DNA of 64,000 nt from the NCBI GenBank assembly GCA_958510825.1, contig OY294052.1:7647816-7711815 (forward strand). The letters run 5' to 3'. Positions 34,000 through 44,750 of the stretch are shown piece after piece (the first letter of the stretch is position 1; every line of letters starts with the position of its first letter). The DNA is from Brachypterus glaber (taxonomy: Eukaryota; Arthropoda; Insecta; Coleoptera; Kateretidae). Under the pieces are notes generated by a model, which saw only the letters and a list, made by a program, of their open reading frames with translations, did not search any database and was not told where the DNA came from. The position numbers and the translations under genes are program-made.

Positions 34000-34511
34000 T
34001 AACTCATAATCACATGTATTTTGCGTGTTCTTATAGGCCCATATGAGTTCTACTTTTTTTCTTTTGGGTTGGCAACAGACAAAAGCCTATCGCTTAAAGT
34101 TTTCTGTTCAAATGTCAGTCGCTTTAAATTTTAATTTTAAAAAATCGGGCTGAAGGACCTAGGTCGATGGCCATTTGTACAGGTAATAGTACAATAAATG
34201 ACGTTTAATATTATTTAATTTTCTACAAAATTTTGTGTTATTTGGTTATTTTTTACCGTGTTATAATTGTGGCTTGGTTAATTGCAGTGAAAAAGAGAAG
34301 AGATGACTATAAAATATATAAAAATATCATTTGTTCTTGGAATTTTAAACATGGTGCAAACTGTAATGCCAAACCAAAACAAAAATCCCAAAATCAGTCA
34401 TCAATTTAAATGTATTTTTTTTATTTTAGAGCAAAATAGAAAAAATTGTATAAAGCACTCGTTTCATAACACGTTTTAGCGCATTAGTACTTTAAAAAAC
34501 TCGCCACAAGC
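34000..34511 (+). repeat. Dispersed ~500-bp repeat, copy 3 (3-prime truncated)
   Basis: Third copy of the 2690 and 6075 family, sharing TTTTGCGTGTT and the CTTTTGGGTTGGCAACAGAC block. It stops inside the terminal hairpin, where a LINE remnant begins. Confidence 0.65.
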
Positions 34512-34704
34512 GAGTTATAAGAAATTATAGATTGTACATTGGCATAGTACAAATATTTTACGGTCTAAAGAACATTTAAGTTTATTTAAAAGAAAAACCT
34601 GTTTATTTAATTTTGCGCAGAGATTATCAATGTGACTATACCAAGTATGGTGTTTATCTATAGTGATACCCAAAAAAGTAACAGATTCTTCCTGTAATTT
34701 TTAC
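34512..34704 (-). pseudogene. Non-LTR retrotransposon reverse-transcriptase fragment
   Basis: On the minus strand one frame gives about 60 residues with the motif VTFLGITIDKHHTWYSHI followed by AKLNKQVFLLNKLK. This is the segment just after the catalytic palm in LINE reverse transcriptases, where FLGI-x-ID-x-x-LTW-x-x-HI is typical. Stops flank it on both sides, and there is no catalytic FADD box. It is a dead 5- and 3-truncated piece abutting the repeat at 34000-34511. Confidence 0.75.
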
Positions 34705-35304
34705 TCTGAACGGCTATCAGATAAAAATTAATTTAACCAGTCCTTAACCTTTCCATTAACTCTTGCGCAATAAAATGATAGTAATAACGAAATAATTCTT
34801 CCAACAACTTGATTAAAAAAAAACTAAAATTGAAAGTATTGTTTTACTTATTTTGACAATGAACTAAAGCAATTAAATTGCTTTAAGTCTATAATTAATT
34901 TAATTAAAAAAAATACAGTAGAAGTAAAACAGTTTCAATATTGCACGATTTTCTTAGGGTTGGAATGTGAATCAGCAAGATGCATTTTTTTTTAATTGAA
35001 AGGTCATAACTTTAAATGTCGAGGTTCAAATTATTGCAGTTAGAATTATAATTAATATTACATTTTTTTATTCTGTTTGCTAATATTTTTCATTTTATTT
35101 ATCATAAATAAGTCAATAAATATTAATTGTCAAAAACCAATAGCAACGGGATTGTATTTTGCTTGAAGCATATCATGGTATATTACATCATTCTCATACG
35201 ATGGCCTACAGGTAAATATTAAGGATTTATCAATATTCGTAAAAATAAATTAAAAAAAAACATGAATTTATTAGTTAGATAAAGAAGAAGATTGAACACA
35301 CTTA

Positions 35305-35418
35305 GGGAACGCTCAAGTATTACGTAACGCAAATTTTACCAAAATTCATACACTTCATACACCGTTTCTCGCGTCCAAAATGATCAAAATTTTCGTTACG
35401 TAATACTTTAACGTTCCC
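35305..35418. mobile_element. 114-bp PIF/Harbinger-type MITE
   Basis: The ends GGGAACGCTCAAGTATTACG and its inverted form are flanked by TTA at 35302-35304 and 35419-35421. A three-base TWA duplication with GGG ends fits PIF/Harbinger. The same family is at 57061-57212 and 62675-62826 with TAA duplications. Confidence 0.8.
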
Positions 35419-35421
35419 TTA

Positions 35422-37094
35422 TACAAAAACTACAGACAATTTTCAACGATTTTTTACGATTTATGGGAATTTTACGAATTTTAGAGACCCAATTAGGACC
35501 CTTAGAAGATTTTGATCACTCTTTTATTTTCAGAATTTTCTAGTTACACCTAAATGAAAATTTCAAGATAATAAAAAAATATAAGGTCCACCCTAATGCC
35601 AGATGTGTAAATTTGCAAGGAAAGTTGATTTAATTTAAGCTTTTAATGTCCAATCACCAATTACACACGGTATATTTAATATAATAATAATATTAATAAT
35701 TTTAACCAGTTTTTATGATCTTAATAGATAAACTTGAAGCTTTGCAAACCTAACTGACATATAAGTACTCCTGTTTTCTTGCTGTTATTTTCAAGGGATA
35801 ATAAAAAAAGACAATTTTACCCGGGACGAATCCAAAATAATTACTAAGGGGCTAAAATATTTCTCAGAGGGGGCGTTTGGACTTTTTACCTACCGCCCTT
35901 TGTTAAAACGTCATTATCAAGGAAACGAAAATTCAAATTTAGAATGCTTTACCAATAAAAATGTACTGTATCTGAAGATGAAAGGTACTATGGTATATTG
36001 GTAGTCACTTTTGCACAAAATATGATTACACATATCTTCAGGATAATATAAACCGTTATAACCTGCTTTTGCATGCAGTTAAAAACATATATTTTAAAAA
36101 ATCTATATAAAATATTTTACTATTCCTTATCTACTTTTGTTTGAATAACTCAGTCGTCCCTCCGATGTGACTGATCGATTTCGTGCTTTTTAGCACTCTT
36201 CAGAGCCAGATATCGGTAGTAAGGACAACTACGAAAATTAAATCCTTTCCATATATGTCTATATGGAGTTTAACAGTTGTTGTAAGGGATAGTAAAAACA
36301 GCTAGCGATATCTACTGCTAAAAGCAGAGACTAGATAAACCTATCGACAGTCAAAAAAAGGAAGCAGTTATTGGTTTCAAGAACCTACTGCACGCTGTCG
36401 ATAGGGGGCAGCTTAATCAATGCCACAGAAGACATTGCCGTCAATTGAATTCTAAACGCTAGGAGCGTACCTTTTACAGCGGTATCGGAATTAATAAACT
36501 AAATTGTACATATATTTTGTTTTTTTTGGGTCCCCAAGTGTTGCACTATTGATAAATGCGAATCTTTGGCAAGTGTCAGGTGGTAATATACGAAAATGTA
36601 ATTTTCAACTCATAACCGTAAATAATTTTTGTCACATTAATTGGCAATAATTTCTTTGGCGTACTCGTTAATTTCAAATGTTTTTTCAGTGGCCAGCCAA
36701 ATTGTAATAGAAAATAATTTATCGTGTATCGGGAAATGTGTGACTTCCTGACGCTGTTTATTTTCGACAAATCTCAGTCACCCTTGACACGCAACTTACG
36801 TGATTGCAAGCAATATAACTTGTAGAGCGGAATAAATTTTCCAGAGCGTCCCAGAGTTTTTCCTCAAAGCAAGGCGGCACGTTAAACTTTATGGAATAAA
36901 TCCTCTTATGAGATAATTATGTAATTTATTTTTCTATACCTAAGTTTATTTATATAACCTACATAAAAGTAGGAGGCGCGAAGCGCCAAAGTTTGATGAA
37001 AACGACTGGTATTACATACTAAATAAAAAACTGAACTGGAGTTAAGGTCCAGCGCCAGATAAAGATATATTACCTTATTCCTTTGCAAGCTCAT
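35422..37094. other. Spacer with a GC-richer patch
   Basis: Nothing coding could be supported. The stretch 36160-36420 is less AT-rich and has short inverted motifs (GCTTTTTAGCACTC and similar). A GC-rich core related to the tandem repeat at 3249-3460 occurs at 36958-36990. Confidence 0.4.
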
Positions 37095-37430
37095 CTGACT
37101 AGATCTAGTATTTCTTCTCTGGAATTCTGTAGATGCACCTTTATCCTAGTGCGCGCGATAGCATTTCTGTTAAGCAGTTTGATAGGAAATTCATAGCTTT
37201 GATTGTGTGATTTTCGCGCGAAAAGAACAATACACGCGGTAAACACACACCGTACGTGTTGCCAAGCAGTTGAATACTAATTACTGACTGACATCGGTCG
37301 CGGCTGACCTATATTGATGTCGGAATGAATGCTACCGTTCGCAAGGTCAAGCACCAACAAGACAAACAATTTATACAAGCTACAGACATGCGTCGCGACA
37401 AAAACATAAGAAAAAATTAATAATATAAAA
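37095..37430. other. CpG-richer patch with a TTTCGCGCGAAA palindrome
   Basis: This stretch is notably less AT-rich than its surroundings. It contains the perfect palindrome TTTTCGCGCGAAAA at 37211-37224, which matches a double E2F-type site. No exon was recognised next to it. Confidence 0.4.
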
Positions 37431-39423
37431 CAAAATTGTTATTAATTTTAAGAAAAAGAAGGGAATATTAAACACATACCATCGTTTTTTCGTCCATACG
37501 GCAAACATTTTCTTTGGCTAACGCATTATACTGCTACTAATATTTGTTTTATTAATTTTTGTGAGGTTAAAATTGTAAAATCTGTTTATTTTTTTAATTT
37601 TTAGACTGTGAAGGGCATCACAAGGTAATAATGAAATCTGTATTACATTTTCTGTTGAATATTAAGATATAAAATCAAAATGAAACATGAAAGAAATTTC
37701 TTTACTTTTTGTGACAGCCTGTACTCTTTTATGAATCGTTATGATTTAATTTATATAAGGCTTGTAGTTGGTAACGAAAGGCGAAACGTTGTGTATAATC
37801 TCGTTATGGGGGTTTATTTATTCGAGGAAATTTAAAATATACAATCCATGTCATTGTACCTTATCGCAAGATATTTTATTGAAGTTCTTATTAGAAATAG
37901 GGTCACACGCATTTGGGAAAAGTCGATATTTTTAATAAAAATTTCAAAACTTAAGCTCGTATACGCGTAAAGTTAGGTATAGCTTAAGAATTGCTGGTTT
38001 ATGTTCTGTCAATAATAAACGTCACGGAAAGTGACATATTTTACCCTTAATACCGATCCTCAGTCCTTTATAATCACTCCTTATATTATCTTTCTTGAGC
38101 AGAACTTTTTTAGAGTTGTATTTTAACATTAATATGTTTTAGTCGGATGGTAGGGACTGGCTGAAACCGTGTCTTGTAACTGGAGTCTTAAAACATATTA
38201 ATGTTATTACGGTTTACTTGTACATTAGAACGTATTTATAAATCATATGTATGTAGTATTTGTCTTTCTTTTTCTCTATGCCCTTTCTGCCACTTTTCTG
38301 ATTAAGATGTGGTATGGATAAAAGTATGGATAAAAGTATATAAAAGTGGATATAATAAGGTATAAGTGGACAATATAGTATTTGGATGGATTAATGGAGC
38401 TCTTTACTAAATTCTTGCATACCTGTGTATTGATTATGTAGTTCTAAAGAAAATTAACGAGTTTTCCACATGAATTATTACTTAATGGGCCAGCTAATTA
38501 AAACGTTGTAATATTACAAGCATCATTTTTAATTAACTAAAAGCTTTTCAGCTAGTATATAAGGTATTAATGAAGTTAGTTCCCAAAGTTTGTAATGTTG
38601 ATATTAAAATATACAATGTGTAATTTTATCACAAATTTTTTAACAACTTTTTTTATGGACTTTGAAGGAAAAGCTGTAAAAAATATTTTTTATGTTCATA
38701 TTTTATAACTGGACACACTAGTTAGAAGTGATCTATTTTTTTACAGTAAAAAAATGAGTTCATTGTTGTACGCCGTAAGAAAAAGTTAGTTAGCCAAACC
38801 ACCACTGGCGGCAGCACTCTTTGACTTTGATGACAGCCATACTTCAAACTTGTTTGTTTATTATGTAAACAGGTGGTTGACTCGAGATTCTGTGGAAAAA
38901 CCTTTTGTGAAATTGATTAAAAATAATTGAAGAAGAATATATGGTTCATACACCACCTACAAATCTCTCCGAAATTGCAAATGAATAAAAAATAGCACAC
39001 GGACGAGAAATAAATCTCGGTCTTACGTGGTTGTGAATCTCGGCTCACGCCTCGATTCACAATTTCCGTATTATTTCTAGTCATTGGATCATAATTTACT
39101 ATTTTAATTAGATGTTGAAATTTGCATTTTCATCATTTTCCGAACATTAATTTTTATCGCTGCAGCGCTGATTAATTATTAGTTGATAATAATTTTTCAA
39201 TTTATCTTGTAAACAAATAGGGGGATAGATTAAAATTAAGTCGATTTTAATATGATTAATTTTTAATAATTGTAACGAAATTTTATACGAAGCATCTGTT
39301 TTAAAATTAAATGAGGGTGAGTTGCTTCGTTTATCTCCTTGGGGTTCTTTATCTTATCAATCATTTACGGTATAGATTTTAAAATCTTCAACCTGCTTTC
39401 ATAATAGTTATTTATAATACAAG
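37431..39423. other. Spacer with small hairpins
   Basis: A hairpin with arms AACATTAATATGTTTT / AAAACATATTAATGTT spans about 38126-38209. A second short inverted motif, TTGTGAATC..GATTCACAA, lies near 39031-39062. No gene is seen. Confidence 0.4.
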
Positions 39424-40080
39424 GGCAAAAAGTTCAATTTTTCGATTGAGTAGGTTTTTAGAAGCCGTGGGCCGGCCTGCCGGCCCGAGGGTAATAAACC
39501 TACGAAATCAAGATTGTATACAATGTTTTTTATACGATTGTTAATGATTAATTATAAAATTTTTTAAAAATATATTTAATTTAATTTTAAATTGTAAAAA
39601 TAATTTTGCTGTATTATTACCTATCTAGTTATCCACGACAAACTGCTATCCAATCAAATCGCTGAAAAACAATTGAATCGTTTCTTCTGTCTGCGATATA
39701 ATTTTCAAATTAGCTTAGTGTTTCGATTAACTTGTGTTAAAATGTGTTTGTTATGAAAATATTAATTCTTCCGAAACCGTTTTATAATTATATTTAAATA
39801 TTATAAATGTTGAAATTGAAATTTTGTGTTTGTGATTTATTTTAGTGGATGAACCCGGTTAACCATATGTTTTAAGATTATATTATAGAAGAATCTTTTG
39901 TTTATATAAAATGAGTATAATACTTGTATCTTGTCAAAAGGACCGTAAGTGAACAAAAGGTCATATTTCTTTATAAATATTACAGTAAAGGTAAATTATC
40001 TTATTTAAAAAACAAAGTCCAACCTCTCGTCCCAAAACAAAAAGTCTTGCTTTTAGAATCAATCGTATAAAAAACATTTT
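39424..40080. mobile_element. Putative MITE, copy 2 of the TTTTTCGATTGAGTAGG family
   Basis: It shares its left end (AATTTTTCGATTGAGTAGG) and right end (TTTTAGAATCAATCG) with 31317-31882, while the interiors differ. A GGGCCGGCCTGCCGGCCC palindrome lies near 39470. Confidence 0.5.
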
Positions 40081-40597
40081 TAAACAGGATGGAAAGTTTT
40101 AATTAAAATATACTTTTGTGTTCTGTTTTTCTTTCCGAAAAATTAAAAAATATATATTTTTTATTGAAACTTGTACTTTTTTGTTTTCACAAAACATGAA
40201 TAAACAGGCTAATATTTTTTAATTATTGTTTTTCCATGCAGAAAAATTACAAAATATCAATTTTTCATTAAAAATTGTATGATTGTTTACTGTAGTATGA
40301 AACATATAAAAGAGAAAAAAAAACAGTCGATGTGTGTATTAATGATTTTATCGATTAATGGCCGAAATCATAAAGGAATATTCAGCTTTACATCGTAAAA
40401 ATGATGTTGAGAATAAAATAACCTGGAATACTCTTTTGTTTCCAGTGAAAGAGTTGATTAAATCGATTTCAAATAAATGCCAATCAACAAATTGGCTGCT
40501 CGGATGAATAACTTCGTAATTTCCCAATGGAGATTTCTCCCGTTAGATTAGACAGGGACAAAAGTTCTACCCAAAAAGGATAGAATACATACACTCC

Positions 40598-40676
40598 CAC
40601 TTCCACCCAACCAAACAAATTCTGTATTTGTTCTTTGTTGAACAAATACAATATTTACTTGGCCGGGCGAAAAGTG
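40598..40676. repeat. Hairpin element, first of a pair
   Basis: CACTTCCACCCAACCAAACA and the downstream inverted arm ending GGGCGAAAAGTG pair imperfectly around GAACAAATACA. It is a more diverged copy of the hairpin at 40774-40861. Confidence 0.6.
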
Positions 40677-40773
40677 TAACTATATTAAAGAAGTTACTGG
40701 CGCCATCTAAATTTTAGTAGAATTATTTTATTCTACAGATTCACATTAGCTGTGTTCGTTCGTACCGCTCACT

Positions 40774-40861
40774 GCTACACTTTCCGGCCAACCAAATAAA
40801 TACTGTATTTCTTGTATGAAAAACAAATACAGTATTTATTTGGTTGGCTGGAAAGTGTAGC
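40774..40861. repeat. Hairpin element, second of a pair
   Basis: GCTACACTTTCCGGCCAACC and its inverted partner ending at 40861 form arms of about 36 bases around a short loop. Only a few mismatches are present, so it is younger than the neighbour at 40598. Confidence 0.7.
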
Positions 40862-40939
40862 ACAAATGAGATATAGATAGGGTAGACGTCTTTTGTTTCA
40901 TAATTCTAGTTGTAGAGATCTCCATTAGACTCTCGTGTA

Positions 40940-42530
40940 CACGATGGTCTGGAATCAATTTTTAGCTCAACTTTCATATAACCCAAGTTTTTTTTATATA
41001 ATTTAATTATTTAGAGCTTTGGCATCTTTTTAAGACCAAATTTAAAAAAATCTATCGATGCGTTTTTGAGAAAAAAAAAATTTTCACTTGTTTTGACAAA
41101 AAAAAATATGATATTTAAAAATTATTTATAAGATATGAGATTTTACGTCAAAAAGTGAGAAAAAAGTTTCTATGAACCTTTTTGCTAAATGGCTTCTTAG
41201 AGCTAGAGCACGTTTAAGGGGCAAATTTATAATATTATTCACTTCATAACTCAGGAACGGTTTCTTATCGACTTAAATTTTTTACTATAGTATGCAATCA
41301 ATAAATATTATTATTTTATGACATGAAAAAATAAATGTTTAACCAGTAGCGGACTTACAGTTTTACAGGGAAATTAATAGACACCCATTACCTACGCCCC
41401 TGTTCAAAAAGTTAATTTTAATAAAACGTTAATTTTTAACATTTATTGGTTCTATATTACAGTAAAAATTTCATGTCAATAAGTTAAACCGTTTCTGAGA
41501 TATGATGTAATAAATATTATAAAAATGCGCTAGATCCCTCAAAACGCGATTTAGCTCAAAAGTCCATAAAAATTGTTTTCTCACTTTTTGACGTAAAATC
41601 TGAATAACTAAAATATTTTTTAAATACAGGGTGATCCATAACTGGCATGCCAAAATTTAAGAGGTGATTCTAGATCCAAAAATATAAAAAAAGTTCCTAT
41701 AAAGGTTGGTCCGGAAATGAGCCCTAAGGGATCTAGGGCCCTTTAAAATTGTAATAAAAATAAGGTTTTTAATTAATAACTCGGGTACCGTTTAAGCTAG
41801 AGCGGCGAGCTTTTGCATGTATACTAGTATTAATAAGGGCAATAAGTTTATGTTAATTTATTTTTTTAATTTATCCAGAGGCGTGCCCAGACGGACAAAA
41901 TATATGAGGCTTAAAACATTTTTGCCCCAAACTTTTCTATGTGTATGTTTTTTGGATTTGTTGTAAAAAATATAGATTTCTAGAGTAAAAATACATATAA
42001 AATATCATATAGTGTAACACTGTAGGAGCAACCGTTATCAAAAAAAATGCAATTAAGAGGAAGTAACATTTTGTGCCACCAAAAACGTTACTTTTTAAAA
42101 GGCTATTACTCCTTTAATATTAAATTTAGGTGTTTTGGTGTATAATACTTTTTTGCTCAGTTTTAAGTGAAGAATCACTCTGCAGCATTAAAATTTTATT
42201 GGTGCTTTTTTTTGTTCCCCATTCAATACGTCATCTTCGAAGGGCCGTAGCTCCCTTAGGGCTCATTTCCGGACCAACCTTTATAGAAACTTTTTTTCAT
42301 ATTTTTGGATGTAGAATCACCTCTTAAATTTCGGTACGCGAGTTCTGGAACAGGCTGTATCTCATAATTTTTTTGTTAAAACAAATGAAAATCGTTTTTC
42401 TTAAAAAAGCATCGATAGATTTTTTAAAATTCGGTCTTAAAATGATGCCAAAGCTCTAAATAATTAAATTATGAAAAAAAAACTTGGGTTATATGAAAGT
42501 TGAGCTAAAAATTGTTTCCAGACCAGTGTG
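40940..42530. mobile_element. Long-armed inverted-repeat element hosting a nested insertion
   Basis: Arms of roughly 225 bases begin CACGATGGTCTGGAA at 40940 and, inverted, CACACTGGTCTGGAA at 42530. Both run through ATTTTTAGCTCAACTTTC and AGAGCTTTGGCATC. The right arm is split by the element at 41627-42357. The left arm is unbroken and shows the original site. No transposase is present; several short open frames inside are not gene-like. Confidence 0.78.
41627..42357. mobile_element. 731-bp TA-target MITE nested in the 40940 element
   Basis: It begins CAGGGTGATCCATAACTGG after TA and ends inverted as CAGCCTGTTCCAGAACTCG before TA. The arms share about 100 bases, including GGAAATGAGCCCTAAGGG. 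Removing it restores the right arm of the 40940-42530 element. Relatives lie at 12234-13340, 4785-4975 and, by terminus, 30454-31030. Confidence 0.85.
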
Positions 42531-43479
42531 TGTATATTATTACCTTTTCTCTATATCTTTGAAACGTATTCGTTATTTATTGACCCCTCGAGAGATTATT
42601 AGAGGCCGAAAGTTATTTATATTCTTTTAACAAGGAAACACATATCGTCATGAGTAGAGTAATAGATTTTTTCATTTCCCAACAAACCGCACCGAAAAGT
42701 TTTCAAACGCCCAAAAATTCTAAAGCGCATGATGAAAGTTTTCGAAGTGAGTGCTTTATAAAAGGAATGTTGCAGGACAGTTCATGAAATAAACCATTTT
42801 GCTGGATTATCTTTTCAATTATAGGAAGTTCTTTAACTTAATCGCGGTCTTAACCTTGTGGCAGTTCCAATAAAAACGTCATATGAGCTTTTGTGGAAAT
42901 GACGTACTTTGAAACTGAATATCCAAAAAGTCCAAATCAGTGATAATTCCAACCATAATTTACCATTGGTGGATTGAATATTTCAACAGTATTTAACTAA
43001 TAATTATAATGTATTAATGTGATTTAGTTCGAGCTATTAAGGATACAAAGTAGCATTACATTTAAATGAAGTTCAATAAGTTTACACGACGTGTATAAAG
43101 GTATTTGATGTCATAATTCAGAATATATTATTCACGCAATGTTCCTCAAAAACAATTACATGAATAAAATTGAAAAAAAGTACGATGGAACCTTGTTCGG
43201 GCATTACAGAAACACTCACAGTGAAATCCCAGCGGTTTCGTTTTGCTTAACATTTCTTTAGAATTAACCAAAATTAAACAAATTTCTTAACTTTCAGTTG
43301 TTTCTAATACTGTTTTTAATTTAAATTTCGAATCCGTTTATAAAATTAAGTTTCCATTACGAAGAAAATCACATTTTTATTAGTAAATGCATTTAGGCTA
43401 TCTGGTGGATCAATGAAATTTAACTTTGTTGAAAAGTGTAATCAGATTGTTAAATAATTTACATTTAGATTTTTTTATT
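42531..43479. other. Spacer, nothing recognised
   Basis: AT-rich sequence without supported coding frames or repeats. Confidence 0.4.
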
Positions 43480-43620
43480 CTACTTAATTAAGCATCCCCT
43501 AAGTCCAGGACTTGTGTGGACTAGTAGTAGGGGGAACCACCGGCTTTAATTGACTTTCGAACCACTTGGGTAGGAAACTCGTCAAGTACGACACTGTAGT
43601 CCACTACACCAATCCTCCCA
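43480..43620 (-). mobile_element. tRNA-derived SINE, second copy with internal deletion
   Basis: Read on the minus strand it begins TGGGAGGATTGGTGTAGTGG, an A-box-like head. It then jumps to the body shared with 11335-11601, from TGGTTCGAAAGTCAATTAAA to the AAGTCCTGGACTTAGGGG block. The B box and adjoining sequence are missing. Confidence 0.72.
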
Positions 43621-44002
43621 TAAATAATATATAATGTCTGTTCCTTTACAAAAATCCATTGACCGTTTTCTTTGTCAATCTTGTTTATTTAAATATTGCT
43701 GGGAAACACTGTGTCCAAACCTCTCTACCCTGTCAGAATTTCGAGATATTCCAGCCTAAACAGCAAAAAGAGTAAATTTAAAAAATAGATGTTAAGGCCC
43801 CCTTGTCCAACCTTTTTGCAAACATCAGGAAAAACCCATCTAAAAGATTTAGCAACTCAACTGTTTTTTATAGATTTTTGTGTTTTAACTTTATTCTTAT
43901 GTACGAAAGTTGTTTTTTATTGGATTAAAATATATTAAAAATAAAATTTGTAAACTAGTGTAATTAATTTTGGCTGTTTTCCTCAAATTAATCGTCTTTC
44001 TT

Positions 44003-44126
44003 CGCAGAAAAAAAGGATTCTTTGACAAGTCATTGTCCTTGAACGAAGATCACAGATCTTCATTCAAAAACCCGTGCTCTTAATTCAAGGACTTTGACTT
44101 TGGTTCAAAAAAGCCTTTTTTCTGTG
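44003..44126. repeat. Small foldback element, CRCAGAAAAAA ends
   Basis: CGCAGAAAAAAAGGATTC and, inverted, CACAGAAAAAAGGCTT bound arms that also share TGTCCTTGAA / TTCAAGGAC. It is a 124-bp hairpin of unknown class. Confidence 0.5.
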
Positions 44127-44129
44127 TGC

Positions 44130-44345
44130 CAATTAATTAACGTAAACAGTGGCCATCGGATTCAGGACACCTTGGGAGCGGCGAAACCGCTCCCACGAAA
44201 AGAGGCCGATATTGGACGTAATGGACTGATAAACACGATAGGACTTTAATGGTATTTGTGTCGCATTATGGCCGCGCCAGCGGGTAGGTAAAACGCTAAT
44301 TGGGGATGAAATAAATAGGGGGTGAGCGAGCATCGTGCCGTCCCT
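44130..44345. other. GC-rich island downstream of GMC gene A
   Basis: About 200 bases are clearly GC-richer than the flanks. They contain a perfect stem-loop, GGGAGCGG CGAAA CCGCTCCC, at about 44173-44193. A 66-codon minus-strand frame covers the island but has no recognisable domain. It could be a conserved non-coding element, a lost exon, or a repeat; the sequence alone does not decide. Confidence 0.35.
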
Positions 44346-44691
44346 GCAACTCTAACAGCTTAAACTTTATTGCTTCTTTTTTAACTTTAAATGCGTATTG
44401 GAAAGCACCTGGAGACGTAATCAAATCACAGAATAACAGTTAAGGTTTTATCTTTCCCTTGCTTTACTCTTATTCTTATAACTTTTATGAACTTTTCTAT
44501 GAAATAGCATTGGCAACTATGATTAACTTTAAGTTAACTTTGATAAAAATATAAAATTTATATTGTTTTCGACTTACTTTTTGTTATTTCTCTATATTTC
44601 TTTTACAACATTATTCGAGATAGATCTCTATCTGTTTTAATAAAATAATAGTTCTAATACTTATATTATATTTAACAAAATAGGTCTAAAG

Positions 44692-44697
44692 TTTATT
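44692..44697 (-). terminator. Polyadenylation signal of GMC gene A
   Basis: AATAAA on the minus strand about 55 bases after the stop of gene A, in the expected place for its 3-prime untranslated region. Confidence 0.5.
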
Positions 44698-44750
44698 TAA
44701 AAATCTTGAAAACTTTTAAATTATCCCTATTGATTTTCGTCAATAACAGC

